The notes under the pieces were generated by a model. That model had not been told where the DNA came from. It did no database searches and worked only from the letters and a program-made list of their open reading frames with translations. From Nordella sp. HKS 07 (GTDB lineage Bacteria > Pseudomonadota > Alphaproteobacteria > Rhizobiales > Aestuariivirgaceae), in contig NZ_CP049258.1 in the NCBI RefSeq assembly GCF_011046735.1, positions 5,350,001 through 5,414,000 on the forward strand: DNA of 64,000 nucleotides, written 5' to 3'. Numbering within the stretch: position 1 is the stretch's first letter; the number at the start of each line of letters is the position of its first letter. The translations under genes and the position numbers were made by a program. Positions 9,554 to 18,160 of this stretch are shown in pieces.

Positions 9554-9623
9554 AATCTATTACATCGTCCCGGAGACGTCAACAGCTAGTGCGTAACCAA
9601 AAGCTTAACACAACATCTTGTGT
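9554..9623 (-). promoter_or_regulatory. nrdJ promoter with tandem NrdR boxes
   Basis: On the minus strand a sigma70-type promoter reads TTGACG (9577-9582), 17-base spacer, TAGATT (9554-9559). Two NrdR-like boxes flank and overlap the -35. Box 1 is ACACAACATCTTGTGT (9608-9623), 14 of 16 matches to the consensus acacwatatatwgtgt. Box 2 is CGTCAACAGCTAGTGC (9577-9592), weaker at about 9-10 of 16. The boxes start exactly 31 bases apart, the spacing typical of NrdR tandem operators. I infer repression of nrdJ by the ATP/dATP-sensing regulator NrdR. Confidence 0.75.
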
Positions 9624-9809
9624 CCACAGCTTGACGGCGGTCTGTGGATAACCGAGATTGCGCCACGATTCGGGAGACCCCGGCAAGGAAACCTTGCGCT
9701 TGACTGGCAAAAGGCCGGAAAACCCCCGATTCTCAGACTGCCTTACGCTGGGACGCCGACCACCGTCGGTAGCGCGGGCGACCCGAGGTCACCCGGCGAG
9801 CCCGGACAG

Positions 9810-11360
9810 TCAGTGCGCGAGAGGGGAGCGGTGCGCGTCCTTCTCCACCCGCCGCACGAATATCAGGGCCATGAGCCCTGCCAGCGTGATCAGCGCCAGC
9901 AGCATCCAGGCGTCGTTGATCGCCATGACCAGCGACTGTTTCTGGAGATCGGGCATCAGATCCATGAGCCGCATCGAATCGAGCCCGCCTTCGATATCGG
10001 CGGGCGTCAGCCCGAAGAGCTCGAGCGTCGCCGGGTCGCCCGCCTTGATTTTCTCGGTCAGCATGTCGGCGTGCTGAGGGCCGCGCGTGAACATCACCGT
10101 GTCGATCAGCGATATGCCGATGGCGCCGCCCAGATTGCGCATCATGTTGAAGAGGCTGCTGCCGTCGCCGATATCCTTGGGCGCGAGCTGGGACAGCGCG
10201 ATATGGGTGGGCGCGAGCAGGCACAGCATGATGGATGCGCCGCGGATGACCTGCGGCCAGAACATCTCATTGAAATCTGTGTCGCCTGTCTGCTGCATGC
10301 TCAAGGCGAGGCCGAAGGCGAAGACGAGGAATCCCGCGACGGTGAGAATCCGCGCATCGACACGCTTTTCGAGCTGCACCGCGACGGGAGCCATCAGGAG
10401 CTGAGCGGCCCCCGTCACCAGCATGATCTCGCCGATCCGCAACGGGCCGTGTCCGCGCACGAAAGACAGGAAGACCGGCATCAGATAGACCATGCCGAAG
10501 AGGGCGGCACCAAGCGCAAAGCTCAGCACGCAACCGGCGGCGAAATTGCGCTGGCGCAAAAGCGCGATGTCGACGATTCGGTTGTCGTGGGCGAGGGTAC
10601 GCTGAATGAAAGCGGTCGCCAGGATGACGGTCGTCGCGAGAAGGCCGAGCACCGTGCCTGATATCCAGCCGTCATCGGGCGCCTGCTTGAGCGCTATCTC
10701 GAAGGCGGCAAGCGCCAAGGCCAGGCACAGCAGGGACACCCAGTCGAGTTTCTTGAAATGGGTGATGTCGTAGGCTTCGGGCGCGAAGCTCTTCGCGGCT
10801 ATGGCCAGCGCGAGGAGGCCCGGCAGGACGTTGATAAGGAAGAGCCAGTGCCAGGATGTGGTCTCGGTAATCCAGCCGCCGACAATGGGCCCGAGCGTCG
10901 GCGCCAGCACCGCGACAATGCCGGCGATGGTGGTCGCAAGCACTTCGCTTGATTTCGGAAACAGCAGGAAAACGGCGGCGAAAACCAGAGGGATGAGCAC
11001 GCCGCCGGCAAATCCCTGTACGACGCGCGCGGCGATGAGGGAGGTGAAATCGAAGCTGAAGGCGCAGGCGATGGACGCGACCGTGAAGACGCTGAGCGCG
11101 ATGATGAAGGTGCGCTTGAGCCCGAGCCCCCGGATGAACAGCCCGGTGAGCGGGATGGCGATGATCTCGGCGATCAGATAGGCCGTCTGGATCCAGCTCA
11201 TGCGGTCGGCGCCGATCGCGAGCGCCTCCTCGATGACCGCAAGAGACGTCACCACGACCTGTATGTCGAGGATCGCCATGAACATGCCGACGCACATCGC
11301 GGCGAATCCGGCCCAACTGGCGGCGTCGGCTTTAGGGCTGTCGGCGGAGAGCTGCGTCAT
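9810..11360 (-). CDS. MFS drug exporter, DHA2 family (EmrB/QacA type, 14 TM segments)
   Basis: The 516-residue protein has about 14 predicted transmembrane helices, matching the DHA2 proton-drug antiporters. Helix 1 carries the variant LDIQVVVTSL in place of the usual LDxTIVNVALP. Further motifs are GLFIRGLGLKRTF (loop 2-3 motif), AARVVQGFAGG in helix 4, and APTLGPIVGGWI, the antiporter motif C in helix 5. It probably exports lipophilic or amphipathic compounds at the inner membrane. No membrane-fusion partner (EmrA-like) or regulator gene is adjacent, so the substrate cannot be guessed. The start ATG at 11360 begins a short cytosolic leader before helix 1. Confidence 0.92.
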   Translation of the reverse strand: MTQLSADSPKADAASWAGFAAMCVGMFMAILDIQVVVTSLAVIEEALAIGADRMSWIQTAYLIAEIIAIPLTGLFIRGLGLKRTFIIALSVFTVASIACAFSFDFTSLIAARVVQGFAGGVLIPLVFAAVFLLFPKSSEVLATTIAGIVAVLAPTLGPIVGGWITETTSWHWLFLINVLPGLLALAIAAKSFAPEAYDITHFKKLDWVSLLCLALALAAFEIALKQAPDDGWISGTVLGLLATTVILATAFIQRTLAHDNRIVDIALLRQRNFAAGCVLSFALGAALFGMVYLMPVFLSFVRGHGPLRIGEIMLVTGAAQLLMAPVAVQLEKRVDARILTVAGFLVFAFGLALSMQQTGDTDFNEMFWPQVIRGASIMLCLLAPTHIALSQLAPKDIGDGSSLFNMMRNLGGAIGISLIDTVMFTRGPQHADMLTEKIKAGDPATLELFGLTPADIEGGLDSMRLMDLMPDLQKQSLVMAINDAWMLLALITLAGLMALIFVRRVEKDAHRSPLAH

Positions 11361-11642
11361 TGGCGATCACAATCTGGCGAGGAGGACCCTGAATAGCAAA
11401 GACGCGGCAATGATTCGAGGATGGCGGCTCCGCCTGATTCGGCGTAGTCTCGGATCATGCGATATTTGCTGATATTGTCGCGGAAATTGCTAGCCACCCC
11501 GGCGGTGGCATGAACCTGTGTCGCTCCCGCCTTGTTCTTGACATGAGGTTTTTGGTAAGTCCGGCGCATGTCCCGAAAACCTCGTCTGCCGCCGCGTCGT
11601 AGAATCCCTGTGACTTTCCTCTCTTAACGAGCCGCCGGCCGC

Positions 11643-13658
11643 ATGGAGTATATTCAGCCCTATCTCGATTATTTCAGCCAGAATCCCGGCTGGGCGATCG
11701 CCATCGTCTTCCTGATCGCCTTCGGCGAGGCCTTGCTCATCATTGGCCTGTTCGTGCCCTCGACCGCGGTATTGGTGGGGGCGGGCATGCTGGTCGGCAC
11801 GGGGCATCTTGCGTTCTGGCCGGTTTTCGCCGCCACCGCCATCGGCGCCATATTGGGCGATCAATTGTCCTATTGGGCCGGGCGCCTCTTCGGCGAGAGG
11901 CTCAAAACGCTGTGGCCGCTCAACCGCTATCCGGTGTTGGTGGCGCGCGGCGAGGACTTCGTGCGCCGGCATGGTGGCAAATCGATCGCCATCGGCCGTT
12001 TCGTGCCGGGTGTCAAAGCCGTGGTGCCCGGCATCGTCGGCATGTTCGGCATGGGGCAGATCTATTTCGCGGTCATCAACTTCACTTCGGGTCTGTTTTG
12101 GGCGCTGACCCACATTCTGCCCGGCATGTTGTTCGGCCAGGTGCTGGCGCTGGCGGGCGATCTCAGCGAGAGGCTGCTGATCGTTCTTCTGGTGCTGCTC
12201 GTCGTGCTGGCGGTTGCCGGCTGGCTCATCCGCCTGTTCATCGGCGGGCTCGGGCCGGTCATCGAACGCGGCCAGAACCGTTTTGCTTCCTGGGCGGATG
12301 GGCAGCCGGGCCGTTTCTGGCCGCGTATCGGCGCCCTCATTTCGCCGACGCATCCCGGATCGCTGGCGATCATTCTCTTCGCCGCCGTGGCGGTGACGGC
12401 GCTCATCGGTTTCATCCACCTCATGAGCAGCGTCTTTGGTCAGTCGGCCCTGATCAATGCCGATCTGTCGGTCCACAACATGATGCAGGGCCTGCGCAAC
12501 GCGCCGGCCGATGAGATCATGACCATGATCACGATGCTCGGCGACGGTGCCGTCATGGGGGTGGTCGGTGCCGCCATCGTGCTCTGGCTTTTGTGGCGAC
12601 GCCAATGGCGCATCGCGGTCGCAGCCTTCGTCACCATCGCCGCCGCGCGGCTCTTCGTTCCCTTGATGAAGCTGTGGCTGCAGCGGCCCCGTCCGGTGGA
12701 ACTGAGCGGCCTGCCGGAAATTTTCAGCTTCCCCTCTGGTCACACGACCTTCGCCACCGTGACGCTGGGCGTCCTCGCCGTGCTGGTGACGCACGGCTTG
12801 CGCAGCTGGGGCAAGTCGGTCGTCTTTGCCGGCATCGGCATCGCCGTCATCGCCATTTCCTACTCGCGCATCTATCTCGGCGCTCATTGGATGTCGGATG
12901 TTCTGGGCGGGTTTCTCTTCGGCTCGGTAATGATCGCCGCCTTCGGCATCGCCATCGAGGCCGCGCCGTCACGCCGGATCCAGCCGATTGGCCTCAGCAT
13001 CGCCGTCCTCCTGGCATTCCTTGCCGCAGGCACCGTCCATATCAGCCGCGACTATGCGGCCAATGCGGAGATCTATGCGCCACGCGAGGCGATCATTCTC
13101 TATGACCGCGAGCAGTGGGAGACCGGTTCGTGGACAGGTCTGCCCGCCCGGCGCATCGACCTGGCCGGGCGCAATGAGGAGAAGTTCTCCGCGCAATGGG
13201 CCGGCGATCTTTCTCCCCTCGCGGATGCGCTCACCAAGGACGGCTGGACCGAGGAAGGCAAGTGGTCCTGGAATCTGGGGCTTGCCTATCTCGACCCCAA
13301 TCGCAGCCTCGCCGAGCTGACGCCGCGCCCGGCGCTGCATCGCGGCCGCGCGGCCGACCTCACCTGGACCAAGCCCATCACCGGGGATGCAAATCAGCGG
13401 CTGGTGCTGCGCGCCTGGAAGACGGATGTGATGATCAGTATGGGCGACAAGTCTTTCCCGGTCTATGTGGTGAGCCTGATGCGCGAGCGTCTGCGCCGTG
13501 ATCTCAATCTCTATGCGGTGCCCTCGGCGATCTTTCCCAAGCCGGCCGAGCTCGATTCCTTCGCCGCCTTGCTGCGCTCCATAGTCGGCGTGCGGATCGT
13601 CGCGGCGCGCGGGCTCGAGGCCAGGGAGGGCCTGACCCTCGTGGATGCCATACAATGA
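11643..13658 (+). CDS. DedA - PAP2 phosphatase - LssY_C three-domain membrane protein
   Basis: The 671-residue fusion has a DedA/SNARE-associated domain (about residues 1-200) with FGEALLIIGLFVPS and the R-F-x-P-G-x-K motif GRFVPGVKAVVPG, as in undecaprenyl-phosphate and lipid flippases. A PAP2 acid-phosphatase domain follows (about 240-440), with its three catalytic blocks KLWLQRPRP, SFPSGHTT and SRIYLGAHWMSDV. A soluble LssY C-terminal domain (about 475-660) completes it. PAP2 enzymes dephosphorylate lipid phosphates such as C55-PP or phosphatidic acid, and DedA domains move C55-P across the membrane. The fusion therefore plausibly dephosphorylates and recycles one lipid carrier. Domain calls are firm; substrate is inferred. 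Confidence 0.93.
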   Translation: MEYIQPYLDYFSQNPGWAIAIVFLIAFGEALLIIGLFVPSTAVLVGAGMLVGTGHLAFWPVFAATAIGAILGDQLSYWAGRLFGERLKTLWPLNRYPVLVARGEDFVRRHGGKSIAIGRFVPGVKAVVPGIVGMFGMGQIYFAVINFTSGLFWALTHILPGMLFGQVLALAGDLSERLLIVLLVLLVVLAVAGWLIRLFIGGLGPVIERGQNRFASWADGQPGRFWPRIGALISPTHPGSLAIILFAAVAVTALIGFIHLMSSVFGQSALINADLSVHNMMQGLRNAPADEIMTMITMLGDGAVMGVVGAAIVLWLLWRRQWRIAVAAFVTIAAARLFVPLMKLWLQRPRPVELSGLPEIFSFPSGHTTFATVTLGVLAVLVTHGLRSWGKSVVFAGIGIAVIAISYSRIYLGAHWMSDVLGGFLFGSVMIAAFGIAIEAAPSRRIQPIGLSIAVLLAFLAAGTVHISRDYAANAEIYAPREAIILYDREQWETGSWTGLPARRIDLAGRNEEKFSAQWAGDLSPLADALTKDGWTEEGKWSWNLGLAYLDPNRSLAELTPRPALHRGRAADLTWTKPITGDANQRLVLRAWKTDVMISMGDKSFPVYVVSLMRERLRRDLNLYAVPSAIFPKPAELDSFAALLRSIVGVRIVAARGLEAREGLTLVDAIQ

Positions 13659-13712
13659 GCCGGGCTGGACAAAACCGGCCGTTTCCGCCATTCAGGGGGC
13701 AGAGGTACTGAC

Positions 13713-14114
13713 GTGATTGACTTTCTAAAGCAGTTTTTCTCCTGGTGGAGCGGGCAGACCCTTGGTCTGCGATTCTATACGTGGCGTAAGGGTGAGTTCG
13801 TCGGCGAGGACGAGTTCGGCAACCGCTATTTCCGGGCGCCTTCGGCGCTGCCCCGGTCGATCGCCGAGCGCCGCTGGGTTGTTTACAATGGCTATGCCGA
13901 AGCCTCCGCGATCCCGCCTGGCTGGCACGGCTGGATGCATCACCGTGACGCCAATCCGCCCGCCAAGAACGGCTACAAGCCGCGCGAATGGGAAAAGCCG
14001 CATCATCCGAATCTGACCGGGACGGCACAAGCCTATCGTCCGCCCGGCAGCATCATCGGGACTGCCAAGCCTCGGCCCGCAAAGCCCGATTACGAGGCAT
14101 GGCGGCCGGAATAG
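13713..14114 (+). CDS. NADH:ubiquinone oxidoreductase accessory subunit NDUFA12 (B17.2)
   Basis: The 133-residue protein is the alphaproteobacterial version of the mitochondrial complex I accessory subunit B17.2. Recognisable blocks are GEFVGEDEFGNRYF, RRWVVYNG near the middle, and PPGWHGWMHHRDANPP in the second half. The C-terminal tail is Pro/Lys-rich, as is usual. It probably helps assemble or stabilise the peripheral arm of complex I, although the nuo operon itself is elsewhere. Translation starts at GTG 13713. Its position before mlaD and the DUF2155 gene is conserved in many Hyphomicrobiales. Confidence 0.94.
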   Translation: MIDFLKQFFSWWSGQTLGLRFYTWRKGEFVGEDEFGNRYFRAPSALPRSIAERRWVVYNGYAEASAIPPGWHGWMHHRDANPPAKNGYKPREWEKPHHPNLTGTAQAYRPPGSIIGTAKPRPAKPDYEAWRPE

Positions 14115-14312
14115 CCGGCCATTCCGGCCCGTTGCTGCCACAATTTGCAGGTTTTCTTGAGTTCCGAAGCGCTTTCCGGCCGAAGTTGCCCGACTTTGGC
14201 GAGGGGGAGGCGTTGAGAATTTATGCTATCGAGATCCGGTCCCCGCGGATGATTCCCTCCGCAGGACAGAGTTTCAAACCGTTCCATGGCCCGGGTCGCA
14301 AGGGACCGCATC

Positions 14313-14825
14313 ATGAAAAACACCACTGTTGAAACCGCCATCGGCGCGCTGGTTATTCTGATCGCCGCCGGCTTCTTCCTCTTCGCCTATTCGACCTCGG
14401 GGGCAGGCACCGCATCGGGCGGCTACACCCTCAAGGCCGAGTTCGACAATGTCGCCGGGGTCAACACCGGCACCGATGTCCGTCTTGCCGGCATCAAGGT
14501 CGGTACTGTGGTCAGCCAGACGCTGAACCCCGATAACTATCAGGCGGTCGTCACCATGACGATCGATCCCAAGCTGAAGCTCACCGACGACACGACGGCC
14601 AAGATCACCTCGGAAGGGCTACTCGGCTCGAATTTCGTGGCGCTCGATCCGGGCGGCTCGGAGACCCTGCTCGCTGACGGCGGCGAAATCGTCAATACGC
14701 AAGGGGCAGTCGATATCTGGTCGCTGATCTCGCGGGCGATGTTCGAAGGCAAGGGCAGCGGTGGCGACAAGCCGGCCGAGAACACCGCGCCGCAGACGCC
14801 GGCACCGGAAACCCAGCCGCAATGA
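14313..14825 (+). CDS. mlaD: MlaD family phospholipid-transport substrate-binding protein
   Basis: The 170-residue protein is anchored by one N-terminal membrane helix (about residues 7-27). It then carries an MCE/MlaD domain: YTLKAEFDNVAGVNTGTDVRLAGIKVG is the hallmark block, followed by LLGSNFVALDPGG. The tail is Pro/Glu-rich and probably disordered. In the Mla system MlaD hexamers sit on the inner-membrane ATPase complex and pass phospholipids between the membranes. The partner genes mlaE, mlaF and mlaC are not here. I chose ATG 14313 (AAGGGA ribosome binding site); an upstream ATG at 14286 adds only Arg-rich residues. The stop overlaps the next start as ATGA, implying coupling. Confidence 0.93.
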   Translation: MKNTTVETAIGALVILIAAGFFLFAYSTSGAGTASGGYTLKAEFDNVAGVNTGTDVRLAGIKVGTVVSQTLNPDNYQAVVTMTIDPKLKLTDDTTAKITSEGLLGSNFVALDPGGSETLLADGGEIVNTQGAVDIWSLISRAMFEGKGSGGDKPAENTAPQTPAPETQPQ

Positions 14826-15583
14826 CGGCCGATACCGCGCCGCGCCAGACTTGGTCGGCATCCTCCTACGATACGCACGCGCGTTTCGTCTCCGACCTCG
14901 CGGGCGGCGTGCTCGACTGGCTGTCGGCGAGGAAGGGCGAGCGTATACTCGATCTCGGTTGCGGTGACGGTGTCCTGACGGCCGACCTTGCCGCCCGCGG
15001 CGCCAAGATGGTCGGCGTCGATTCGAGCGAGGATTTCGTCACCACCTGCAAGGCCCTTGGTCTCGACGCCCGCTTGATGGATGGCGAGGATCTGACCTTC
15101 GAGAGTGAGTTCGATGCCGTCTTCTCGAACGCGGCACTGCATTGGATGACGCGGCCCGAGCGCGTGGTCGCCGGCGTCCGGCGCGCGCTCAAGCCGGGCG
15201 GCCGTTTCGTTGCTGAATTCGGCGGCCATGGCAATGTGGCGGCGATTATGACGGCGCTCGAGGCCGTGGCCAGAGGTCATGATGTCGATAGGGCGCTGGC
15301 TCATCCCTGGTACTTTCCCACCACCGAAGCCTATCAGGCGATCCTGGAGAAACACGGATTCGAGGTGAAGCGCATCGCGCTCATCCCGAGGCCGACGCGG
15401 CTCAAGACCGGCATGGCCGCGTGGCTCAGCGTCTTCCGTCAGCCTTTCTTCGCGCAGTTCGGCGCCCGCGCGGATGAAGTGGTGCGCGAGACCGAGGACC
15501 TTCTGCGCGTGGCTCTGTGCGACGACGCGGGCAATTGGACGGCGGACTATGTGCGTTTGCGTGTCGAGGCGAAGAAGTTATGA
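14822..15583 (+). CDS. Class I SAM-dependent methyltransferase
   Basis: The 253-residue protein has the Rossmann-fold methyltransferase core. Motif I is LDLGCGDGVLTADLA (about residues 41-55), an acidic SAM-ribose site follows in GVDSS, motif IV is FDAVFSNAALHWM, and the post-motif segment is LKPGGRFVAEFGG. It resembles the trans-aconitate and malonyl-ACP methyltransferase-like group, but the substrate cannot be assigned. The start overlaps the mlaD stop (ATGA) and the stop overlaps the DUF2155 start (ATGA), so it is embedded in a coupled operon. Its presence between mlaD and DUF2155 may be lineage-specific. Confidence 0.88.
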   Translation: MTADTAPRQTWSASSYDTHARFVSDLAGGVLDWLSARKGERILDLGCGDGVLTADLAARGAKMVGVDSSEDFVTTCKALGLDARLMDGEDLTFESEFDAVFSNAALHWMTRPERVVAGVRRALKPGGRFVAEFGGHGNVAAIMTALEAVARGHDVDRALAHPWYFPTTEAYQAILEKHGFEVKRIALIPRPTRLKTGMAAWLSVFRQPFFAQFGARADEVVRETEDLLRVALCDDAGNWTADYVRLRVEAKKL

Positions 15584-16023
15584 GACGTATCGTCGTGCCG
15601 CTTGCTCTGCTTGCCGCGATTACGCCGGCCCGGGCCGAGCGCATCTCCAATCCGATCGCCGTCTTTGCCGGCCTCGACAAGATCACCGGCCTCACCACCA
15701 CCTTCGAGGCCAAGATCGGTGAGGAGAAGCGTTTCGGCGGCCTCTATGTGAAGGCCGATGCCTGCTATACGCGCGACATCACCGAAGAGCCCAAGACGAC
15801 TTCCTTCGTCGAGGTCGAAGAGATCGAACCGGACGAGACGCGCAAGAAGATATTCTCGGGCTGGATGTTCGCGGAAAGCCCGGGCTTGAGCGCCGTGGAG
15901 CACCCGATCTACGACGTATGGCTCACCGGCTGCCGAGACCCGAACGCGCCGCCGCCGGTCGTCGAGCAGGCGCCCGATACACAGCCCCAGGGCAGCGAGC
16001 AGGAAAGCGAGCCTGAAGATTGA
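15580..16023 (+). CDS. DUF2155 exported protein
   Basis: The 147-residue protein has a short signal peptide (MRRIVVPLALLAAITPARA) and the DUF2155 core: FAGLDKITGLTTTFEAKIGE, FGGLYVKADACYTRD, and KKIFSGWMFAESPGLSAVEHPIYDVWLTGC. It has two conserved cysteines (in ADACYT and LTGCRD) that could form a disulfide in the periplasm. Function is not established for the family. It is encoded beside complex I subunit NDUFA12 and the aat-accC-accB cluster in many alphaproteobacteria. ATG 15580 was preferred over an upstream frame because it starts the signal peptide and overlaps the previous stop (ATGA). Confidence 0.92.
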   Translation: MRRIVVPLALLAAITPARAERISNPIAVFAGLDKITGLTTTFEAKIGEEKRFGGLYVKADACYTRDITEEPKTTSFVEVEEIEPDETRKKIFSGWMFAESPGLSAVEHPIYDVWLTGCRDPNAPPPVVEQAPDTQPQGSEQESEPED

Positions 16024-18056
16024 CTCGTGACGCACTCCGCCTGAACGCTTTTCATCTCGTCGAAGCTTCGATCGCCGGGTTGCGTCAGGCGCTCGATGAG
16101 GGGCGTGTCACCAGCGTCGAGCTGGTTGGCGCCTACTTGCGCCGCATCGCGTATTACGACCGCCACGGGATTGCGCTGAACGCCGTTCCGGTGCTCGATC
16201 CGCGGATGTTCGAAGCCGCGGCCGCCTCCGACCAGCGCCGCCGCGAGGGCAGGGTGCTGGGACCGCTCGACGGTATTCCCTACACGGCCAAGGACAGCTA
16301 TCGCGCCAAGGGACTGACTGTCGCCTCCGGCTCGCCGGCTTTCGAGCGGCTTGTCGCGCACGATGATGCCTTCACGATCGAACGGTTGCGGCAGGCCGGC
16401 GCCGTCCTCATCGGCCTCACCAATATGCCGCCCATGGCCAATGGCGGCATGCAGCGCGGCGTCTATGGCCGTGCCGAAAGTCCTTATAACGGCGATTATC
16501 TGACGGCCGCTTTTGCTTCCGGCTCGTCCAATGGTTCGGGCACCGCGACGGCGGCAAGCTTTGCCGCCTTCGGGCTCGGCGAGGAGACATGGTCGTCGGG
16601 CCGGGCGCCGGCCTCCAACAACGCGCTCGTCGCTTATACGCCCTCGCGCGGCGTGATCTCGGTGCGCGGCAACTGGCCGCTGGTGCCGACGATGGATGTC
16701 GTGGTGCCGCATACACGCGGCGTCGATGATCTGCTGGAGCTCCTCGATGTGATCGTCGCCGACGATCACACGGCGCGCGGCGATTTCTGGCGCATCCAGC
16801 CCTGGGTGGAGATACCGCCGAGCTCGGCCTTGCGCCCCAAGAGCTATCGGGATCTCGAGATCAGTGGCGCTCTCTGCGGCAAGCGGCTGGGCGTGCCGCG
16901 CATGTATATCGGCCGCGACATGGAAGCCACGGCGCCGATCGAGACACGGGCGTCGGTGATCGCTTTGTGGGAAAAGGCGGCGCGCCAGCTGGAAGCGCTG
17001 GGCGCCGAGGTGGTCGAGGTCGATTTCCCGGCGGTGTCGAATTACGAGCGCGACCGACTAGGCGCCAAATCGATGGTCGACAGAGGTCTGGTTCCCAAGA
17101 GTTTCGAGACTCACGAGCTGGGGCTGCTCTGCGCCTGGGCCTTTGACGACTTCCTGCGCGCCAATGGCGATCCCGCTTTCGCGGATCTTGCTTCCGTCGA
17201 GGGCGACAAGATCTTTCCGCATCCGCCCGGCACGCTGCCTGAGCCACTTGATGCGAGCCTCAGCGGTCTGGTCGATCTGGCGAAGCAGGGGCTCGTCCCG
17301 CTCGCCGAGATCCCCGACATGGAAGAAGGGCTGAAGGGTCTGGAGGCGACGCGGCGCGTCGATTTCGAGGACTGGATGGCCGATCTCGGCCTCGATGCCG
17401 TGGTGTTCCCGGCCGTAGCCGATGTCGGCAAGGCCGATGCCGATGTGAACGAGGAGTCGGCCAGTCTCGCCTGGCGCAACGGGACCTGGGTCGCCAACGG
17501 CAATCTGGTGCCGCGCCATCTCGGCATCCCGACCGTCACGGTGCCGATGGGGATCATGTCCGATATCGGCATGCCGGTCGGCCTGACCATCGCCGGGAAG
17601 GCCTATGACGACACGCGCCTTTTGCGCTTCGCCGCGGAATTCGACCGCGCCGCAAAGCTGCGCGCGGTCCCGCCACGCACACCGGAACTGCCTGATGACA
17701 TCTTCCCGGAACGACGCCCGATCGGGCCGCCAACTTCTGCCGGGGTGAAGCTGACGGTTGTCGCCGAGACGCGGCCGCTCGACGCCGGTTTCGACGAGAT
17801 TCTGGCGCGCGTCGAACTGCTGTCGGAGGGAGATCTCGATCTTGCCGGCGCATCGATCCAGATTCATGTGAATGGCGCGCCGGCGGACATCGTTGCCGAG
17901 GATCTCGCCTGGTCAGTGCGTCGGAAAGTGGCTGTTGCGGAACACCAAGCCAGCCACAGCGTCTGGCGTCCGCCCTATGGCTCGATCATCACAGCCGTGA
18001 TTCGGCTTGCCGACGGTCGCTGCGCCGGCGCCTTTGCCGTTACCGGCGGAATTTAG
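16020..18056 (+). CDS. Amidase signature family hydrolase
   Basis: The 678-residue amidase should cleave a carboxamide or linear amide with a Ser-cisSer-Lys triad. The Lys lies in GIPYTAKDSY. The serine loop GSSNGSGTATAASFA is followed by GEETWSSGRAPASNNALV, where the second Ser of WSS occupies the nucleophile position usually written GGS. This variant belongs to a subgroup with extra sequence. The last 120 or so residues, after GLTIAGKAYDDTRLL, look like an added beta-rich domain. Translation starts at TTG 16020, which overlaps the DUF2155 stop as TTGA, so it is coupled. The stop codon TAG is the first three bases of a dispersed palindromic repeat. Substrate is unknown. Confidence 0.88.
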   Translation: MTRDALRLNAFHLVEASIAGLRQALDEGRVTSVELVGAYLRRIAYYDRHGIALNAVPVLDPRMFEAAAASDQRRREGRVLGPLDGIPYTAKDSYRAKGLTVASGSPAFERLVAHDDAFTIERLRQAGAVLIGLTNMPPMANGGMQRGVYGRAESPYNGDYLTAAFASGSSNGSGTATAASFAAFGLGEETWSSGRAPASNNALVAYTPSRGVISVRGNWPLVPTMDVVVPHTRGVDDLLELLDVIVADDHTARGDFWRIQPWVEIPPSSALRPKSYRDLEISGALCGKRLGVPRMYIGRDMEATAPIETRASVIALWEKAARQLEALGAEVVEVDFPAVSNYERDRLGAKSMVDRGLVPKSFETHELGLLCAWAFDDFLRANGDPAFADLASVEGDKIFPHPPGTLPEPLDASLSGLVDLAKQGLVPLAEIPDMEEGLKGLEATRRVDFEDWMADLGLDAVVFPAVADVGKADADVNEESASLAWRNGTWVANGNLVPRHLGIPTVTVPMGIMSDIGMPVGLTIAGKAYDDTRLLRFAAEFDRAAKLRAVPPRTPELPDDIFPERRPIGPPTSAGVKLTVVAETRPLDAGFDEILARVELLSEGDLDLAGASIQIHVNGAPADIVAEDLAWSVRRKVAVAEHQASHSVWRPPYGSIITAVIRLADGRCAGAFAVTGGI

Positions 18057-18158
18057 AGCGCCGGACGCTCACATGGAATCGGTCCGGCGCTCTAACTCTT
18101 TGATTTGCGCATCGGATTATCCGAAAACCGCTTCGCGCTTTTCGGTCCGATGCTGTAG
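18054..18158. repeat. Two-palindrome dispersed repeat, copy 1
   Basis: The 105-bp element has two hairpins. The first has 13-bp arms TAGAGCGCCGGAC (18054-18066) / GTCCGGCGCTCTA (18082-18094). The second has arms GCATCGGA (18109-18116) plus CCGAAAA (18121-18127), paired with TTTTCGG (18139-18145) plus TCCGATGC (18146-18153). A second copy at 56274-56378 matches 103 of 105 bases. It lies between the convergent amidase and aat genes and provides the amidase stop codon. Confidence 0.95.
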
Positions 18159-18160
18159 CT

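Noticed and set aside
6827-9589. Very long open frame on the strand opposite nrdJ
   Set aside because: It is a third-position GC shadow of nrdJ; the product is an Arg/Gly/Asp/Val/Leu-rich mix without domains.
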